Positions 1 through 10,144 of a stretch of 64,000 nt of DNA are shown one piece after another; the first letter of the stretch is position 1; each line of letters opens with the position of its first letter. Source of the DNA: Cupriavidus gilardii. GTDB taxonomy: Bacteria > Pseudomonadota > Gammaproteobacteria > Burkholderiales > Burkholderiaceae. The translations under genes were made by a program, and so were the position numbers. Location of the stretch: NCBI RefSeq assembly GCF_008801915.1, contig NZ_VZOV01000017.1, positions 61,241 to 125,240 of the forward strand, written 5' to 3'. The notes beneath the pieces were generated by a model that worked only from the letters and a program-made list of their open reading frames with translations, was not told the origin of the DNA and made no database searches.

Positions 1-492
1 GGCGAATCCGGTCTGGGCAAGAGCGAACTGGGCCTGGAACTGATCTCGCGCGGACATGGCCTGGTGGCCGACGATGCGGTCGACTTCGTGCGTCTTGGCC
101 CGGATTTCGTCGAGGGGCGCTGCCCGCCGCTGCTGCAGAACCTGCTCGAAGTGCGCGGCCTGGGCCTGCTCGATATCAAGACGATCTTCGGCGAAACCGC
201 GGTGCGCCGAAAGATGAAGCTCAAGCTGGTGGTCCAGCTGGTGCGCCGCAACGACGGGGAATTCGAACGGCTCCCGCTCGATTCGCAATATCTGGACGTG
301 CTGGGCCTGCCCATCCATATGGTGAAGATCCAGGTCGCGGCCGGCCGCAACCTTGCGGTGCTGGTCGAGGCGGCGGTCCGGAACACGATCCTGCGGCTGC
401 GCGGCATCGACACGCTGCGCGATTTCATGGATCGCCAGCGTGCCGCGATGCAGGCCGACGCGGCCTCGCGCGGCCAGGGCCGTCTGCTCTGA
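1..492 (+). CDS. hprK: HPr kinase/phosphorylase, 3' part (5' end outside window)
   Basis: The gene is open from the first base; 163 codons remain before the TGA at 490-492. The fragment begins with the P-loop GESGLGKSE, which in HprK binds ATP, followed by the DDAV segment typical of the C-terminal kinase/phosphorylase domain, and ends with the conserved [14 protein letters not shown] region. HprK phosphorylates and dephosphorylates Ser46 of HPr in the cytoplasm; an HPr with this serine is encoded at 58982-59251. In betaproteobacteria hprK normally precedes rapZ. Here rapZ follows at 1196, with a small PsiF gene and a terminator between them. The N-terminal domain is missing only because of the window edge. 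Confidence 0.95.
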   Translation, partial: GESGLGKSELGLELISRGHGLVADDAVDFVRLGPDFVEGRCPPLLQNLLEVRGLGLLDIKTIFGETAVRRKMKLKLVVQLVRRNDGEFERLPLDSQYLDVLGLPIHMVKIQVAAGRNLAVLVEAAVRNTILRLRGIDTLRDFMDRQRAAMQADAASRGQGRLL

Positions 493-668
493 GCGGCTGC
501 GCCGAGCGCGGCTCGAGACCACATTGACGCATCGGCGTGTCCGACACGCAGACAGCGTCAACCTGATTGGGGTTTTCAGCGTTTTGTGCTGTAATGGGCA
601 TCACGCCCAGCCTGCGCCGTTGCGCATCCTGCGCTTGGCGACCCGATCCTCAGTCAGGAGATTCCAGC

Positions 669-959
669 ATGAAGACACTGATCGCAACCTGCGTGCTGCT
701 GTGCCCACTGGTCGCCACGGGCGCCTTTGCCCAGACCGCCTCCGGCAACAGCCAGCAGAGCAAGATGAAGACATGCAATGCGCAGGCAGCCGGCAAGACC
801 GGGGACGAGCGCAAGTCCTTCATGAAGGAATGCCTGTCGGCCAAGCCCGCCACCGCGGGCAACTCGCAGCAGCAGAAGATGAAGGCCTGCAACGCGCAGG
901 CGAGCGGCAAGAAGGGCGACGAACGCAAGGCGTTCATGAAGGAGTGCCTGTCCGCATGA
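669..959 (+). CDS. PsiF-repeat periplasmic protein
   Basis: A 96-residue protein with a Sec signal peptide (residues 1-22, cleaved after AFA-Q). It is followed by two near-identical PsiF repeats of about 35 residues, each with the pattern KMK-x-CNAQA...GDERK-x-FMKECLS. The ATG at 669 was chosen over an upstream in-frame start because AGGAG lies at 656-660 and the signal peptide begins exactly there. PsiF was named for phosphate-starvation induction in E. coli; its biochemical role is not known. Each repeat has two cysteines, so disulfides are likely in the periplasm. It sits between hprK and rapZ with its own terminator downstream, so it is probably an independent unit. No pho box was identified. 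Confidence 0.85.
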   Translation: MKTLIATCVLLCPLVATGAFAQTASGNSQQSKMKTCNAQAAGKTGDERKSFMKECLSAKPATAGNSQQQKMKACNAQASGKKGDERKAFMKECLSA

Positions 960-1005
960 CGGCACGCTGATCCGGCATTGTTCCGGAGCGAGCCAAGGCC
1001 AGATC

Positions 1006-1042
1006 AAGGCGAATCGCGGGGCACCCGGCGGTTCGCCTTTTT
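1006..1042 (+). terminator. Rho-independent terminator after the psiF-like gene
   Basis: The inverted repeat AAGGCGAA / TTCGCCTT (1006-1013 and 1032-1039) is followed by a T-rich tract. It lies 47 bases after the stop of the PsiF gene and before rapZ. Confidence 0.7.
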
Positions 1043-1195
1043 CTTTGCTATTTCGCTGTTCTCGGCGCCCTGCGCGTGCATTGCGCGGCTTTCGCACGCT
1101 TTCGCCACGTTTCCCGCCTGCCACGCCTTCCCCGGCCGCGGATGTCACCGGACCGTCATGACGCAATCATCACGCGATGCTATCCTTCAAGCGTT

Positions 1196-2077
1196 ATGCG
1201 CATCGTCCTCATCACCGGCATTTCCGGCTCCGGCAAATCGGTTGCATTGAACGTGCTTGAAGACGCAGGCTACTACTGCGTCGACAACCTGCCCGCGCAG
1301 TTCATTCCCGAACTGGCCCGCTATCTGGCGGCCGAGGGCTACACGCATCTGGGCATCGCCACCGATATCCGCAGCCGCGAATCGCTGGCGCGGCTGCCCG
1401 AGACACTGCGCAGCCTGTCCGCCGAACACGAGGTCCGCGTGGTCTTCCTGACCGCCAATACCGATTCGCTGGTGCAGCGCTATTCGGAGACGCGGCGTCG
1501 CCATCCGCTGTCGGTGCGCCTGGCGGCGGGCGGTGCGGGCGGTGCGCCCGCGCCGACCGAGACTCCGCTGATCGAAGCGATCGAGATGGAACGCGAGCTG
1601 CTGAGTCCGCTGGCCGAATCGGCGCACCGGATCGACACCAGCAATGTGCGCACCAATACGCTGCGCGCCTGGATCAAGGACTTCATCCGCGACGACAATC
1701 TGCAGCTGACGCTGCTGTTCACGTCGTTCGGTTTCAAGCACGGCGTGCCGAGCGATGCCGACATGGTGTTCGACGTGCGCTCGCTGCCCAACCCGTATTA
1801 CGACCTGCAACTGCGGCCGTTGACCGGCCGCGATGCGCCGGTGATCGACTTCCTGCAGAGCCAGCCGATGGTGCTGGCGATGGCCGAGGACATTCGGGCC
1901 TATGTCGAGAAATGGTTGCCGAGCTTCGTCGCCGACAACCGCAGCTATCTGACGGTGGCAATCGGTTGCACCGGCGGCCAGCACCGCTCGGTCTATATCG
2001 CGGAAAGACTTGCCAACTACTTCCGCGCGCATGGTAATGTGCTGGTCAGACACCGCGAGCTGGTGCCGGTAAGCTGA
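1196..2077 (+). CDS. rapZ: RNase adapter protein RapZ
   Basis: A 293-residue protein with an N-terminal Walker A motif GISGSGKS (residues 7-14), the YCVDNLP segment, and the C-terminal [13 protein letters not shown] signature followed by HRE. This is the full family layout. In E. coli RapZ delivers the small RNA GlmZ to RNase E and so controls glucosamine-6-phosphate synthase; in betaproteobacteria the role is less well established. The ATG at 1196 begins directly with the MRIVLITG strand of the P-loop domain; a longer in-frame reading adds an Arg/His-rich stretch unlike the family. A Gly/Ala/Pro-rich insert (around residues 108-120) lies in the middle of the protein. It follows hprK, as is usual in this group. 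Confidence 0.93.
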   Translation: MRIVLITGISGSGKSVALNVLEDAGYYCVDNLPAQFIPELARYLAAEGYTHLGIATDIRSRESLARLPETLRSLSAEHEVRVVFLTANTDSLVQRYSETRRRHPLSVRLAAGGAGGAPAPTETPLIEAIEMERELLSPLAESAHRIDTSNVRTNTLRAWIKDFIRDDNLQLTLLFTSFGFKHGVPSDADMVFDVRSLPNPYYDLQLRPLTGRDAPVIDFLQSQPMVLAMAEDIRAYVEKWLPSFVADNRSYLTVAIGCTGGQHRSVYIAERLANYFRAHGNVLVRHRELVPVS

Positions 2078-2161
2078 TCCGGCCCCACCAGGGCGGTGGA
2101 TCCCGGCGGCGGCGCAATGTGCGTTCCCCCGCCTTGTGAGCGATGGTCTTCTCGGGATCGC

Positions 2162-2815
2162 ATGTCTTCCAGTTCCGCAGCGTCCAATCACGCGGCACCG
2201 CTCCACATCGAAGTCGACAGCCTGCCGCTGTTTCCGCTTCACACCGTGCTGTTTCCCGGCGGCCGGCTGCCGCTGCGCGTATTCGAACCCCGCTACGTCG
2301 ACATGGTGCGCAATTGCCTGCGCGACAACGCGGCATTCGGTGTATGCCTGATCGCCAGCGGCACCGAAGTCGCGCAGGAAGGAAGCACTACCGTGCCGGA
2401 AGCCGTCGGCTGTCTCGCCGAAATCGTCGACTGCAATATGGAGCAACTCGGCGTGCTGCTGATCGAGACACGCGGCAGGCAGCGCTTCCGCATCCTCGAA
2501 CACCATGCCCGCGACGACGGCCTGCTGGTCGCGCGCGCCGAGCTGCTGCCCGACGACGTGATCGACTGCAAGCTGGAGTTGCTGGGCGAATGCCTGGCGG
2601 CGCTGCGCCGCATCGTCGCCTCGCTGCACGCGACGCCGCACAAGCTGCCCTTTGCCGAGCCGATGCAGTGGGAGGATCCGAGCTGGGTCGCCAATCGGCT
2701 ATGCGAACTGCTGCCGGTGCCGATGAAGGCCAAACAGATGTTGATGGCGCTGCCCGACGCCGGCATGCGGATCGAGATCGTTCATCGCTTCATGCGCCAG
2801 CACCACATGCTGTAA
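2162..2815 (+). CDS. Lon N-terminal substrate-binding-domain protein (LON_substr_bdg)
   Basis: A 217-residue stand-alone protein resembling the N-terminal domain of the Lon protease. It has the LPLFPLHTVLFPGGRLPLRVFEPRY motif region near residues 17-42 and the FGVCLI strand. It has no AAA+ or protease domain, so it is not Lon itself. Such short peptidase-S16-like proteins are common in Proteobacteria; a role in peptide or substrate binding is inferred only. The ATG at 2162 was chosen because the upstream extension is low-complexity. It lies 84 bases after rapZ on the same strand and may be co-transcribed. The next gene, mutY, converges on it. Confidence 0.82.
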   Translation: MSSSSAASNHAAPLHIEVDSLPLFPLHTVLFPGGRLPLRVFEPRYVDMVRNCLRDNAAFGVCLIASGTEVAQEGSTTVPEAVGCLAEIVDCNMEQLGVLLIETRGRQRFRILEHHARDDGLLVARAELLPDDVIDCKLELLGECLAALRRIVASLHATPHKLPFAEPMQWEDPSWVANRLCELLPVPMKAKQMLMALPDAGMRIEIVHRFMRQHHML

Positions 2816-2875
2816 CGGGTAACGGCTGTAGCGGCCACCGCCTCGCCGGCCGGCTCCCGCGAGCGGCGCAGATCT

Positions 2876-4075
<1,200 letters not shown>

Positions 4076-4129
4076 CGATAAGTCGTGGGGCTTCGGTCTG
4101 TCTGGGTCAGGGGTGGCGTGTCGCTGGGC

Positions 4130-5023
4130 TCAACGCTGGCATTGCGGGCAATAGAAGGTCGAGCGCTGGCCCTGCACGATCTGCCGGACCGGCGTGGCGC
4201 AGTGCCGGCATGGCTTGCCGGCACGATCGTAGACCAGGCAGTCGAGCTGGAAATAGCCGCTGGCCCCGTCGCTGCCGACGAAATCGCGCAGCGTGCTGCC
4301 GCCGCGCTCGATCGCCAGCGCCAGCGTCTCGCGCACCGCGGCGGCAAGCCGCTCGCAGCGCGCGCGCGACAGACGGCCCGCGGCCGTGGTCGGCCGGATG
4401 CCGGCGCGGAACAGGCTCTCCGAGCAATAGATGTTGCCGACGCCGACCACGATATCGCCCGACAGCAGGACGGTCTTGATCGCCGCGGTGCGCCCGCGCG
4501 TATGGCGGTACAGCCAGTCGCCGTCGAAGGCGGAATCGAATGGCTCGATGCCCAGATTGCGCAGCAGCGGGTGGCTGGACAGCAGCGCCTCGGGCAGCGT
4601 GGTCCACAGCACCGCACCAAAACGGCGCGGGTCGCGAAAACGCAGCGTCAGCGGCCGGCCCGCCGCGTCGTGCAGCAGCAGATCGACATGGTCGTGCGTG
4701 CCCGGCGCGGGCGGCTCGTGCCATACGCGCAGCGTGCCCGTCATGCCGAGGTGGATCAGCAGCCAGCCGGCATCTTCACCACCACCCACCCCAGCGGCCA
4801 CGCCGCCGGCCGTGGCGTGCCCCTCGCGCACGCATTCGAGCAGCAGATATTTGCCGCGCCGCTCGACACGCCGGATCAGCCGCCCGGGCAGGCAGGCCTC
4901 CAGCTCCTCGGGCACCGGCCAGCGCAGGCCGCGATGGCGCACTGCCACCCCGGCGATGCGGCTGCCCTCCAGATGCGGCAGCAGTCCCCGTCGGGTCACC
5001 TCGACCTCGGGCAATTCCGGCAT
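4130..5023 (-). CDS. mutM: Formamidopyrimidine-DNA glycosylase (Fpg/MutM)
   Basis: A 297-residue bifunctional glycosylase/AP lyase that excises 8-oxoguanine and FaPy lesions. The mature protein must start with PELPEVE, whose N-terminal proline is the catalytic nucleophile, so the ATG at 5021-5023 is fixed; GGAGAGG lies just upstream. The C-terminal zinc finger is complete (CRHC and CPQC pairs). Length exceeds the usual ~270 because of a Gly/Ala-rich insert around residues 73-88, before the LLIHLGMTG motif. It is the first gene of a minus-strand pair with mutY. The 5' region is shared with the divergent TPR lipoprotein gene. Confidence 0.96.
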   Translation of the reverse strand: MPELPEVEVTRRGLLPHLEGSRIAGVAVRHRGLRWPVPEELEACLPGRLIRRVERRGKYLLLECVREGHATAGGVAAGVGGGEDAGWLLIHLGMTGTLRVWHEPPAPGTHDHVDLLLHDAAGRPLTLRFRDPRRFGAVLWTTLPEALLSSHPLLRNLGIEPFDSAFDGDWLYRHTRGRTAAIKTVLLSGDIVVGVGNIYCSESLFRAGIRPTTAAGRLSRARCERLAAAVRETLALAIERGGSTLRDFVGSDGASGYFQLDCLVYDRAGKPCRHCATPVRQIVQGQRSTFYCPQCQR

Positions 5024-5091
5024 CGAACCTCTCCTTTGCACACGACTCCAAGCGGCAGACGCCATGCCCGCCATGGTGCGCCGCAGCCGGG

Positions 5092-5114
5092 CATTGTAGC
5101 GGCACGTTACAATG
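5092..5114. promoter_or_regulatory. Divergent -10-like inverted repeat between mutM and the TPR lipoprotein gene
   Basis: CATTGTA (5092-5098) and TACAATG (5108-5114) form an inverted repeat with a 9-base spacer. Each arm reads TACAAT, a good -10 match, in the direction of one of the two divergent genes. Convincing -35 boxes were not found, so the promoter call is tentative. Confidence 0.35.
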
Positions 5115-5158
5115 GCCCTAACTTGTCATATGGCACGACGCGTGCCGGAGTCCCACCC

Positions 5159-7120
5159 ATGCCGGACCGCCTGGACCGCATCCCCGCTCTGCTCTCTCCC
5201 CACGTACCGCTTGACGAGCCGCCCGCGCTGACTGGCGTAAGCCGCGCAGCGCCAGGCCGGCGTCTGCTGCCGCTGCTGGCCGCGGCGGTGGTCGGCGCCA
5301 GCGCGCTGACCGGCTGCGCCAGTGCGCGCGATGCCAGATCGGCCCAGGCCGATCCGGCACGCGCAGAGGCAAAGTCCGACGGTGTCGAGGCGGACCGCCC
5401 GATGTTCACCTTGAGCAGCGACGGCGAGCTCGAGCCGACCCCGGCCACGCCGCTGCCGCCGAAAATGCCGCTGCCCGAGCTGCCGCTGACGGCCGACATC
5501 ATGTACCGCGTGCTGGCCGCCGAAATCTCGATGCAGCGGGGCCTGACCGGCCCGGCCTATCGCACCTACGTGGAACTGGCCCGCTCGACCCGCGATCCCC
5601 GCTTCGCGCAGCGCGCCACCGAAATCGCCTTCAATGCGCGCGTCCCGCAGCAGGCCCTCGATGGCGCCCGGCTGTGGACCGATCTGGCGCCGACCTCGCC
5701 GGCCGCGCGTCAGGTGCTATCGACGCTGCTGGTGCTGAACGCGCGCTGGGAAGAAGCCGAACCGCTGCTGTCGCTGCAGCTGAACGGCGTGCCGCCGAGC
5801 CATCGTCCCGAGGCCATCCTGCAATTGCAGCAGCAGTTGTCGCGCACCAGCGATCCGGCCGGCGCGGCCGCGTTGCTGCAGCGGCTGGTCGCCAACGACA
5901 TGCAGTCGGCCGAAACGCGGCTGGCGCTGGCGCGGGCCAAGGAAACCGCCGGCGATGTGCCGGGCGCGCTGGCCGAGCTCGACGAAGCGCAGCGCCTGCG
6001 CCCCGACTACGAAGCGGCTGCGCTGATGGCGGCCGAACTGCGCGCCGACAGTTCCCCCGAACAGGCCATCGCGGGGCTGAAGCGCTTTCTCGACAAGGCC
6101 CCCGCCTCGGTAAACGGCCGCATCACGCTGGCGCGGGTCTACCTGCAGCGCAACGAGATGGACGCGGCGAGGCGCGAATTCGAGGCGCTGCGCAAGGTCG
6201 CGCCCGACGATCCGCGCGTGCCGCTGGCGCTCGGCCTGACCGGACTGCAGGCGCGCCGCTACGACGAGGCCGAACGCTATCTGCACGAATACCTGCGGCT
6301 GGCCGAAAAGGCGCCGAGCTCCAATCCCGACGTCGCGTACCAGTACCTCGCGCAGATCGCGGAGGAACGCAAGGACTACGCGGGCGCGGTGCAGTGGCTG
6401 GACCGGATCGAGGATCAACGCATGGTCGGCGCCGCCTCGGTCAAGCGCGCGCAGATGCTTGGCCGCATGGGCCGGCTCGACGATGCGCAGGCGATCTTCG
6501 GCGACATGCTGGCCGACGCCGAGGACATTGCCGATCCCGATCAGCGCGCGCAACGGATGATGGCGGTGCGCCAGGCCGAGGTCGGCATGCTGATGGAAGT
6601 CAAGGCCTACGACCGCGCGCGCAAGGTGCTGGACGAGCGCATCAAGGCCGAGCCCAACAACGCCGAATGGCTGTACGAGCTGGCAATGCTGGACGAACGC
6701 GAGAAGCGCTACGACAGCATGGAACGCCGGCTGCGCCAGTTCATCGCGTTGCAGCCGGACCAGAAGCAGGGCTACAACGCGCTGGGCTATTCGCTGGCCG
6801 ATCGCAACATCCGGCTGCAGGAAGCGCTGAAGCTGCTGGAAAAGGCTACCGAGCTGGGCCCCGACGATCCGTACATCATGGATAGCCTGGGCTGGGTCAA
6901 ATTCCGCCTGGGGCAGCTGCAGCCGGCCGCCAAGCTGCTGCGCGACGCCTATGCGAAGGCGCCCGAGGCCGAGATCGCCGCGCATCTGGGCGAGGTGCTG
7001 TGGCAGCTCGGCGAGCGCGACGAGGCCCGCAAGACCTGGGAAGAAGGCGTCAAGCTCGACCCGAACAACGAGACGCTGGTCGAAACGCTGCGGCGCTACA
7101 ACGTGCGATTGGCGCAGTAG
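5159..7120 (+). CDS. Tetratricopeptide-repeat outer-membrane lipoprotein
   Basis: A 653-residue protein with an N-terminal export signal (hydrophobic stretch about residues 37-49) ending in a lipobox LTGC-AS, so it is likely lipid-anchored. The signal is preceded by an unusually long N-region of about 35 residues. The rest is a solenoid of TPR repeats, with clear units such as DARREFEALRKVAPDDPR and ALKLLEKATELGPDDPY, running to the C-terminus. The ATG at 5159 was chosen because the open frame further upstream is antisense to mutM. Homologues sit next to lolB in many Burkholderiales, as here (gap 129 bases). The function is unknown; a scaffold role in envelope biogenesis is an inference from context. 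Confidence 0.88.
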   Translation: MPDRLDRIPALLSPHVPLDEPPALTGVSRAAPGRRLLPLLAAAVVGASALTGCASARDARSAQADPARAEAKSDGVEADRPMFTLSSDGELEPTPATPLPPKMPLPELPLTADIMYRVLAAEISMQRGLTGPAYRTYVELARSTRDPRFAQRATEIAFNARVPQQALDGARLWTDLAPTSPAARQVLSTLLVLNARWEEAEPLLSLQLNGVPPSHRPEAILQLQQQLSRTSDPAGAAALLQRLVANDMQSAETRLALARAKETAGDVPGALAELDEAQRLRPDYEAAALMAAELRADSSPEQAIAGLKRFLDKAPASVNGRITLARVYLQRNEMDAARREFEALRKVAPDDPRVPLALGLTGLQARRYDEAERYLHEYLRLAEKAPSSNPDVAYQYLAQIAEERKDYAGAVQWLDRIEDQRMVGAASVKRAQMLGRMGRLDDAQAIFGDMLADAEDIADPDQRAQRMMAVRQAEVGMLMEVKAYDRARKVLDERIKAEPNNAEWLYELAMLDEREKRYDSMERRLRQFIALQPDQKQGYNALGYSLADRNIRLQEALKLLEKATELGPDDPYIMDSLGWVKFRLGQLQPAAKLLRDAYAKAPEAEIAAHLGEVLWQLGERDEARKTWEEGVKLDPNNETLVETLRRYNVRLAQ

Positions 7121-7249
7121 CGCGCACCAGCATCTCGGCTTGCGCACGCAGCCTGACGTGGCCCGGCCATTCGCCATCCTTCGACACCCCTCGCCGGCAC
7201 GGCCCGCGCCACCACGCGCCGTGACCGGGCATCGATCTCCGTTCTCCGC

Positions 7250-7858
7250 ATGGACCGATCCCGCCGAACCCTGACCCTGCTTTGCCTGTCCGCGCCGCTG
7301 TGGCTCGCCGCCTGCGCCAGCGTGACGCCGTCGCGCCAGTTCGATGCCGCCGCCGGTGCCCGCGCCAGCGAACTGACGGGGCGCTTCGCCGCCAATTACG
7401 TCCGCTATGGGCGCGACGAGGGCGTGCAAGGCAGCTTCCATTGGCGCGAACAGGGCGACAACGTACGGCTGGACCTGATCTCGCCGCTTGGCCAGACCCT
7501 CGCCGTGGTCACCGCGACACCGTCGGGCGCGACGCTCGACCTGCCCAACGAACCGCCTCGCAACGCGCCGCAGGTCGATGCGCTGCTCGAGCAGAGCCTG
7601 GGCTTTGCACTGCCGGTGGCCGGCATGCGCGACTGGCTGCGTGCCCGGCCGGCGCCCGGCGCCCCGGCCAGCGCCACGCGGGACGCCCAGGGCCGGCTCG
7701 AAACGCTGTCGCAGAACGGCTGGACCGTGCGCTACGCGGCCTGGCAGCCTGCTCCGGACGGCGCCGAAACGCTGCCGCGACGGATCGACCTGGCGCGCGA
7801 TGGCGCGGGTGGACCGATGTCGGTCAAGCTGGTGATCGACGCCCCTGTTTCGCGCTGA
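7250..7858 (+). CDS. lolB: Outer-membrane lipoprotein insertase LolB
   Basis: A 202-residue lipoprotein that takes lipoproteins from the periplasmic carrier LolA and inserts them into the outer membrane. The signal peptide ends in the lipobox LAAC (Cys21); the mature part shows the LolB pattern with GRFAANY, WREQGDNVRLDLISPLGQ and a NGWTVRYAAW strand near the end. The gene lies between the TPR lipoprotein and ispE, the standard arrangement in beta- and gammaproteobacteria. Its stop codon (7856-7858) falls inside the first unit of a nine-base tandem repeat, so copy-number changes would not alter the protein but would alter the spacing to ispE. Confidence 0.92.
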   Translation: MDRSRRTLTLLCLSAPLWLAACASVTPSRQFDAAAGARASELTGRFAANYVRYGRDEGVQGSFHWREQGDNVRLDLISPLGQTLAVVTATPSGATLDLPNEPPRNAPQVDALLEQSLGFALPVAGMRDWLRARPAPGAPASATRDAQGRLETLSQNGWTVRYAAWQPAPDGAETLPRRIDLARDGAGGPMSVKLVIDAPVSR

Positions 7859-7908
7859 TCGCACTGATCCCGCTGATCCCGCTGATCCCGCTGATCCCGC
7901 TGATCCCG
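7855..7908 (+). repeat. Six-copy nonamer tandem repeat at the lolB stop
   Basis: Five perfect copies of CTGATCCCG (7864-7908) are preceded by one variant, CTGATCGCA (7855-7863), that contains the lolB stop codon. The array is followed by a partial CACTGA. Such arrays can change copy number by slippage. It lies 50 bases before ispE. Confidence 0.95.
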
Positions 7909-7957
7909 CACTGAACGTAGCCGTCGCTCGATCTGCGCTCCCCTCCCTTCCCGACCG

Positions 7958-8830
7958 ATGTCAGCGTCCCTGCCTCCCGCGCAACTGCGCGACTGCCCCG
8001 CGCCCGCCAAGCTGAACCTGTTCCTGCATGTGACCGGCCGCCGCTCCGACGGCTATCACACGCTGCAGACCGTGTTCCAGCTGCTCGACTGGAGCGACAC
8101 GCTGCATTTCCAACGCCGCGGCGACGGCGCGGTCGTCCGTGTGACAGACGTGCCGGGCGTGCCCGCCGACGACGATCTGGTGGTGCGCGCCGCGAAGGCC
8201 CTGCAGGCGGCCACGGGAACCTGCTACGGCGTCGAGATCGCGCTGGACAAGGCGCTGCCGATGGGCGGCGGCATCGGCGGCGGCTCGTCCGACGCGGCGA
8301 CCACGCTGCTGGCGCTGAACCGGCTGTGGGGGCTGGGGCTGCGGCGCGAGCAGTTGATGAGGATCGGCCTGAGCCTGGGCGCCGACGTGCCGTTCTTCGT
8401 GTTCGGCCAGAACGCCTTCGCCCAGGGGATCGGCGAGGAACTGACCGCGGTCGATCTCCCGGACAGCTGGTTCGTGGTCATCCATCCACGCCAGCATGTG
8501 CCGACCGCAGCAATTTTTTCCGATGAACGCTTGACAAGGGATACGCCCATCTCCATAATTACGGACTTCGCTGCTTGCACAAACAAATTCGGTTTCGGTC
8601 GCAACGACCTGGAAGCGATAGCAACAGCGAAGTTCGGCGAAGTTGCCCGAGCCCTTGTCTGGCTGAGACAATTCAGCCCCGAGGCAAGGATGACCGGTTC
8701 CGGTGCCTGTGTGTTTGCACGCTATACTGACGCGCAAACTGCGCAACAGGTACTCGATCGGTTGCCATCCGAATGGGATGGCAGATGCGTGAGAAGTTTG
8801 TCGCGCCATCCGCTCGCAGCTTTCGCATAA
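7958..8830 (+). CDS. ispE: 4-diphosphocytidyl-2-C-methyl-D-erythritol kinase
   Basis: A 290-residue GHMP kinase of the MEP isoprenoid pathway; it phosphorylates the 2-hydroxyl of CDP-methylerythritol in the cytoplasm. Key motifs are [17 protein letters not shown] near the N-terminus, the ATP-binding loop [15 protein letters not shown] (about residues 104-118), and [11 protein letters not shown] near residue 246. From about residue 184 (base 8510) to the stop, base and codon use changes. AT-rich codons such as AAT, ATA and TTT appear in a run, unlike the strongly GC-ending first two thirds, while the protein remains intact. The tRNA-Gln gene follows 57 bases later. Confidence 0.95.
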   Translation: MSASLPPAQLRDCPAPAKLNLFLHVTGRRSDGYHTLQTVFQLLDWSDTLHFQRRGDGAVVRVTDVPGVPADDDLVVRAAKALQAATGTCYGVEIALDKALPMGGGIGGGSSDAATTLLALNRLWGLGLRREQLMRIGLSLGADVPFFVFGQNAFAQGIGEELTAVDLPDSWFVVIHPRQHVPTAAIFSDERLTRDTPISIITDFAACTNKFGFGRNDLEAIATAKFGEVARALVWLRQFSPEARMTGSGACVFARYTDAQTAQQVLDRLPSEWDGRCVRSLSRHPLAAFA

Positions 8831-8887
8831 CAAGTTTTCGTTCGGCGTTGTGGCTGTCGGCGCAACGAAGAACGGTCCCGGTTGTGT

Positions 8888-8964
8888 AGGGGAGTCGCCA
8901 AGTCGGTTAAGGCACCGGATTTTGATTCCGGCATTCGAGGGTTCGAATCCTTCCTCCCCTGCCA
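8888..8964 (+). tRNA. tRNA-Gln (anticodon UUG)
   Basis: A 77-base cloverleaf. The acceptor arm AGGGGAG pairs with CTCCCCT. The anticodon stem CCGGA/TCCGG (8915-8919 and 8927-8931) holds the loop TTTTGAT with anticodon TTG at 8922-8924. The T-arm contains GGTTCGAATCC. The discriminator G and the CCA end are encoded (8962-8964). It lies between ispE and prs, a conserved position in this group. No duplicated 3' segment that would mark an integrated element was seen nearby. Confidence 0.97.
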
Positions 8965-9043
8965 TTACATTCCTCGCAGATCTGCAGAATCTGTCGCCGG
9001 CAGCGCCGGCGACCATCCCCCAGCAGCAAGACAGGTGCCCCTC

Positions 9044-9997
9044 ATGAGTAGCGACGGCTTGATGGTATTCACCGGCAACGCCAACCCCAAACTCGCGGAG
9101 GCTGTCGTGCAGCACCTCGGCATTCCGCTGGGCAAGGCGCTGGTGGGCCGATTCTCCGATGGCGAAGTCCAGGTCGAAATCCAGGAAAATGTCCGCGGCA
9201 AGCACGTCATCGTGCTGCAGTCCACCTGCCAGCCGACCAACGACAACCTGATGGAACTGATGGTGATGGTCGACGCGCTCAAGCGCGCCTCGGCACGCAG
9301 CATCACCGCCGCCATGCCCTACTTCGGCTATGCCCGCCAGGACCGCCGCCCGCGCTCGGCGCGCGTCGCGATCTCGGCCAAGGTGGTTGCCAACATGCTG
9401 GAAGTTGCCGGTGTCGACCGCGTGCTGACGATGGACCTGCACGCGGACCAGATCCAGGGCTTCTTCGATATCCCGGTCGACAACATCTACGCCTCCCCGG
9501 TGCTGCTGGGCGATCTGCGCGAGAAGAACTACGGCGACCTGCTGGTCGTCTCGCCGGACGTGGGCGGCGTGGTGCGTGCCCGCGCGCTGGCCAAGCAATT
9601 GAACTGCGATCTGGCCATCATCGACAAGCGTCGTCCCAAGGCCAATGTGGCCGAGGTGATGAACATCATCGGTGAAGTCGACGGCCGCAACTGCGTGATC
9701 ATGGACGACATGATCGACACCGGCGGTACGCTGTGCAAGGCAGCCCAGGTGCTGAAGGAACGCGGCGCGCAGAAGGTGTTCGCCTACTGTACCCACCCGG
9801 TGCTGTCCGGCGGCGCGGCTGCCCGCATCGCCGACTCGGCGCTGGATGAAGTGGTCGTCTGCGACACCATTCCGTTGCGCGACGATGCGCGCCAGACCGG
9901 CAAGATCCGTCAGCTGTCGACCGCCTCGCTGCTGGCCGAGACGTTCACCCGGATCGTCAAGGGCGACTCGATCATGTCGCTGTTCGCCGATTCCTGA
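9044..9997 (+). CDS. prs: Ribose-phosphate pyrophosphokinase
   Basis: A 317-residue cytoplasmic enzyme that makes PRPP from ribose 5-phosphate and ATP, feeding purine, pyrimidine, histidine, tryptophan and NAD synthesis. Class I PRPP synthase features are complete: the N-terminal [13 protein letters not shown] strand, [27 protein letters not shown], and the PRPP-binding loop [14 protein letters not shown] (about residues 219-232). The ATG at 9044 gives the usual family length and N-terminus; the longer open frame runs through the tRNA gene and was rejected. It is followed by rplY, the standard order. Confidence 0.97.
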   Translation: MSSDGLMVFTGNANPKLAEAVVQHLGIPLGKALVGRFSDGEVQVEIQENVRGKHVIVLQSTCQPTNDNLMELMVMVDALKRASARSITAAMPYFGYARQDRRPRSARVAISAKVVANMLEVAGVDRVLTMDLHADQIQGFFDIPVDNIYASPVLLGDLREKNYGDLLVVSPDVGGVVRARALAKQLNCDLAIIDKRRPKANVAEVMNIIGEVDGRNCVIMDDMIDTGGTLCKAAQVLKERGAQKVFAYCTHPVLSGGAAARIADSALDEVVVCDTIPLRDDARQTGKIRQLSTASLLAETFTRIVKGDSIMSLFADS

Positions 9998-10144
9998 ACT
10001 TCCTGTTAGAATTCAAGGCTTTGTCGCGTCCGCCGGCTTGCATGCAAGCGGCGATGCGGCGCAGAGGCGCCCGGTCACCGTACCTGGCGCCGATTCATCG
10101 GGCTGTCTGGTCGCGGGCAGCCCTCTTACTTTTTGGAGTCCACA

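Noticed and set aside
5717..7864. A 715-codon minus-strand open frame
   Set aside because: It lies opposite the TPR lipoprotein and lolB genes, is rich in Arg, Gln and His and has no recognisable domain.
8888..8964. tRNA-Gln as attachment site of an integrated element
   Set aside because: No integrase and no duplicated 3' tRNA segment were seen; prs follows at once as in relatives.
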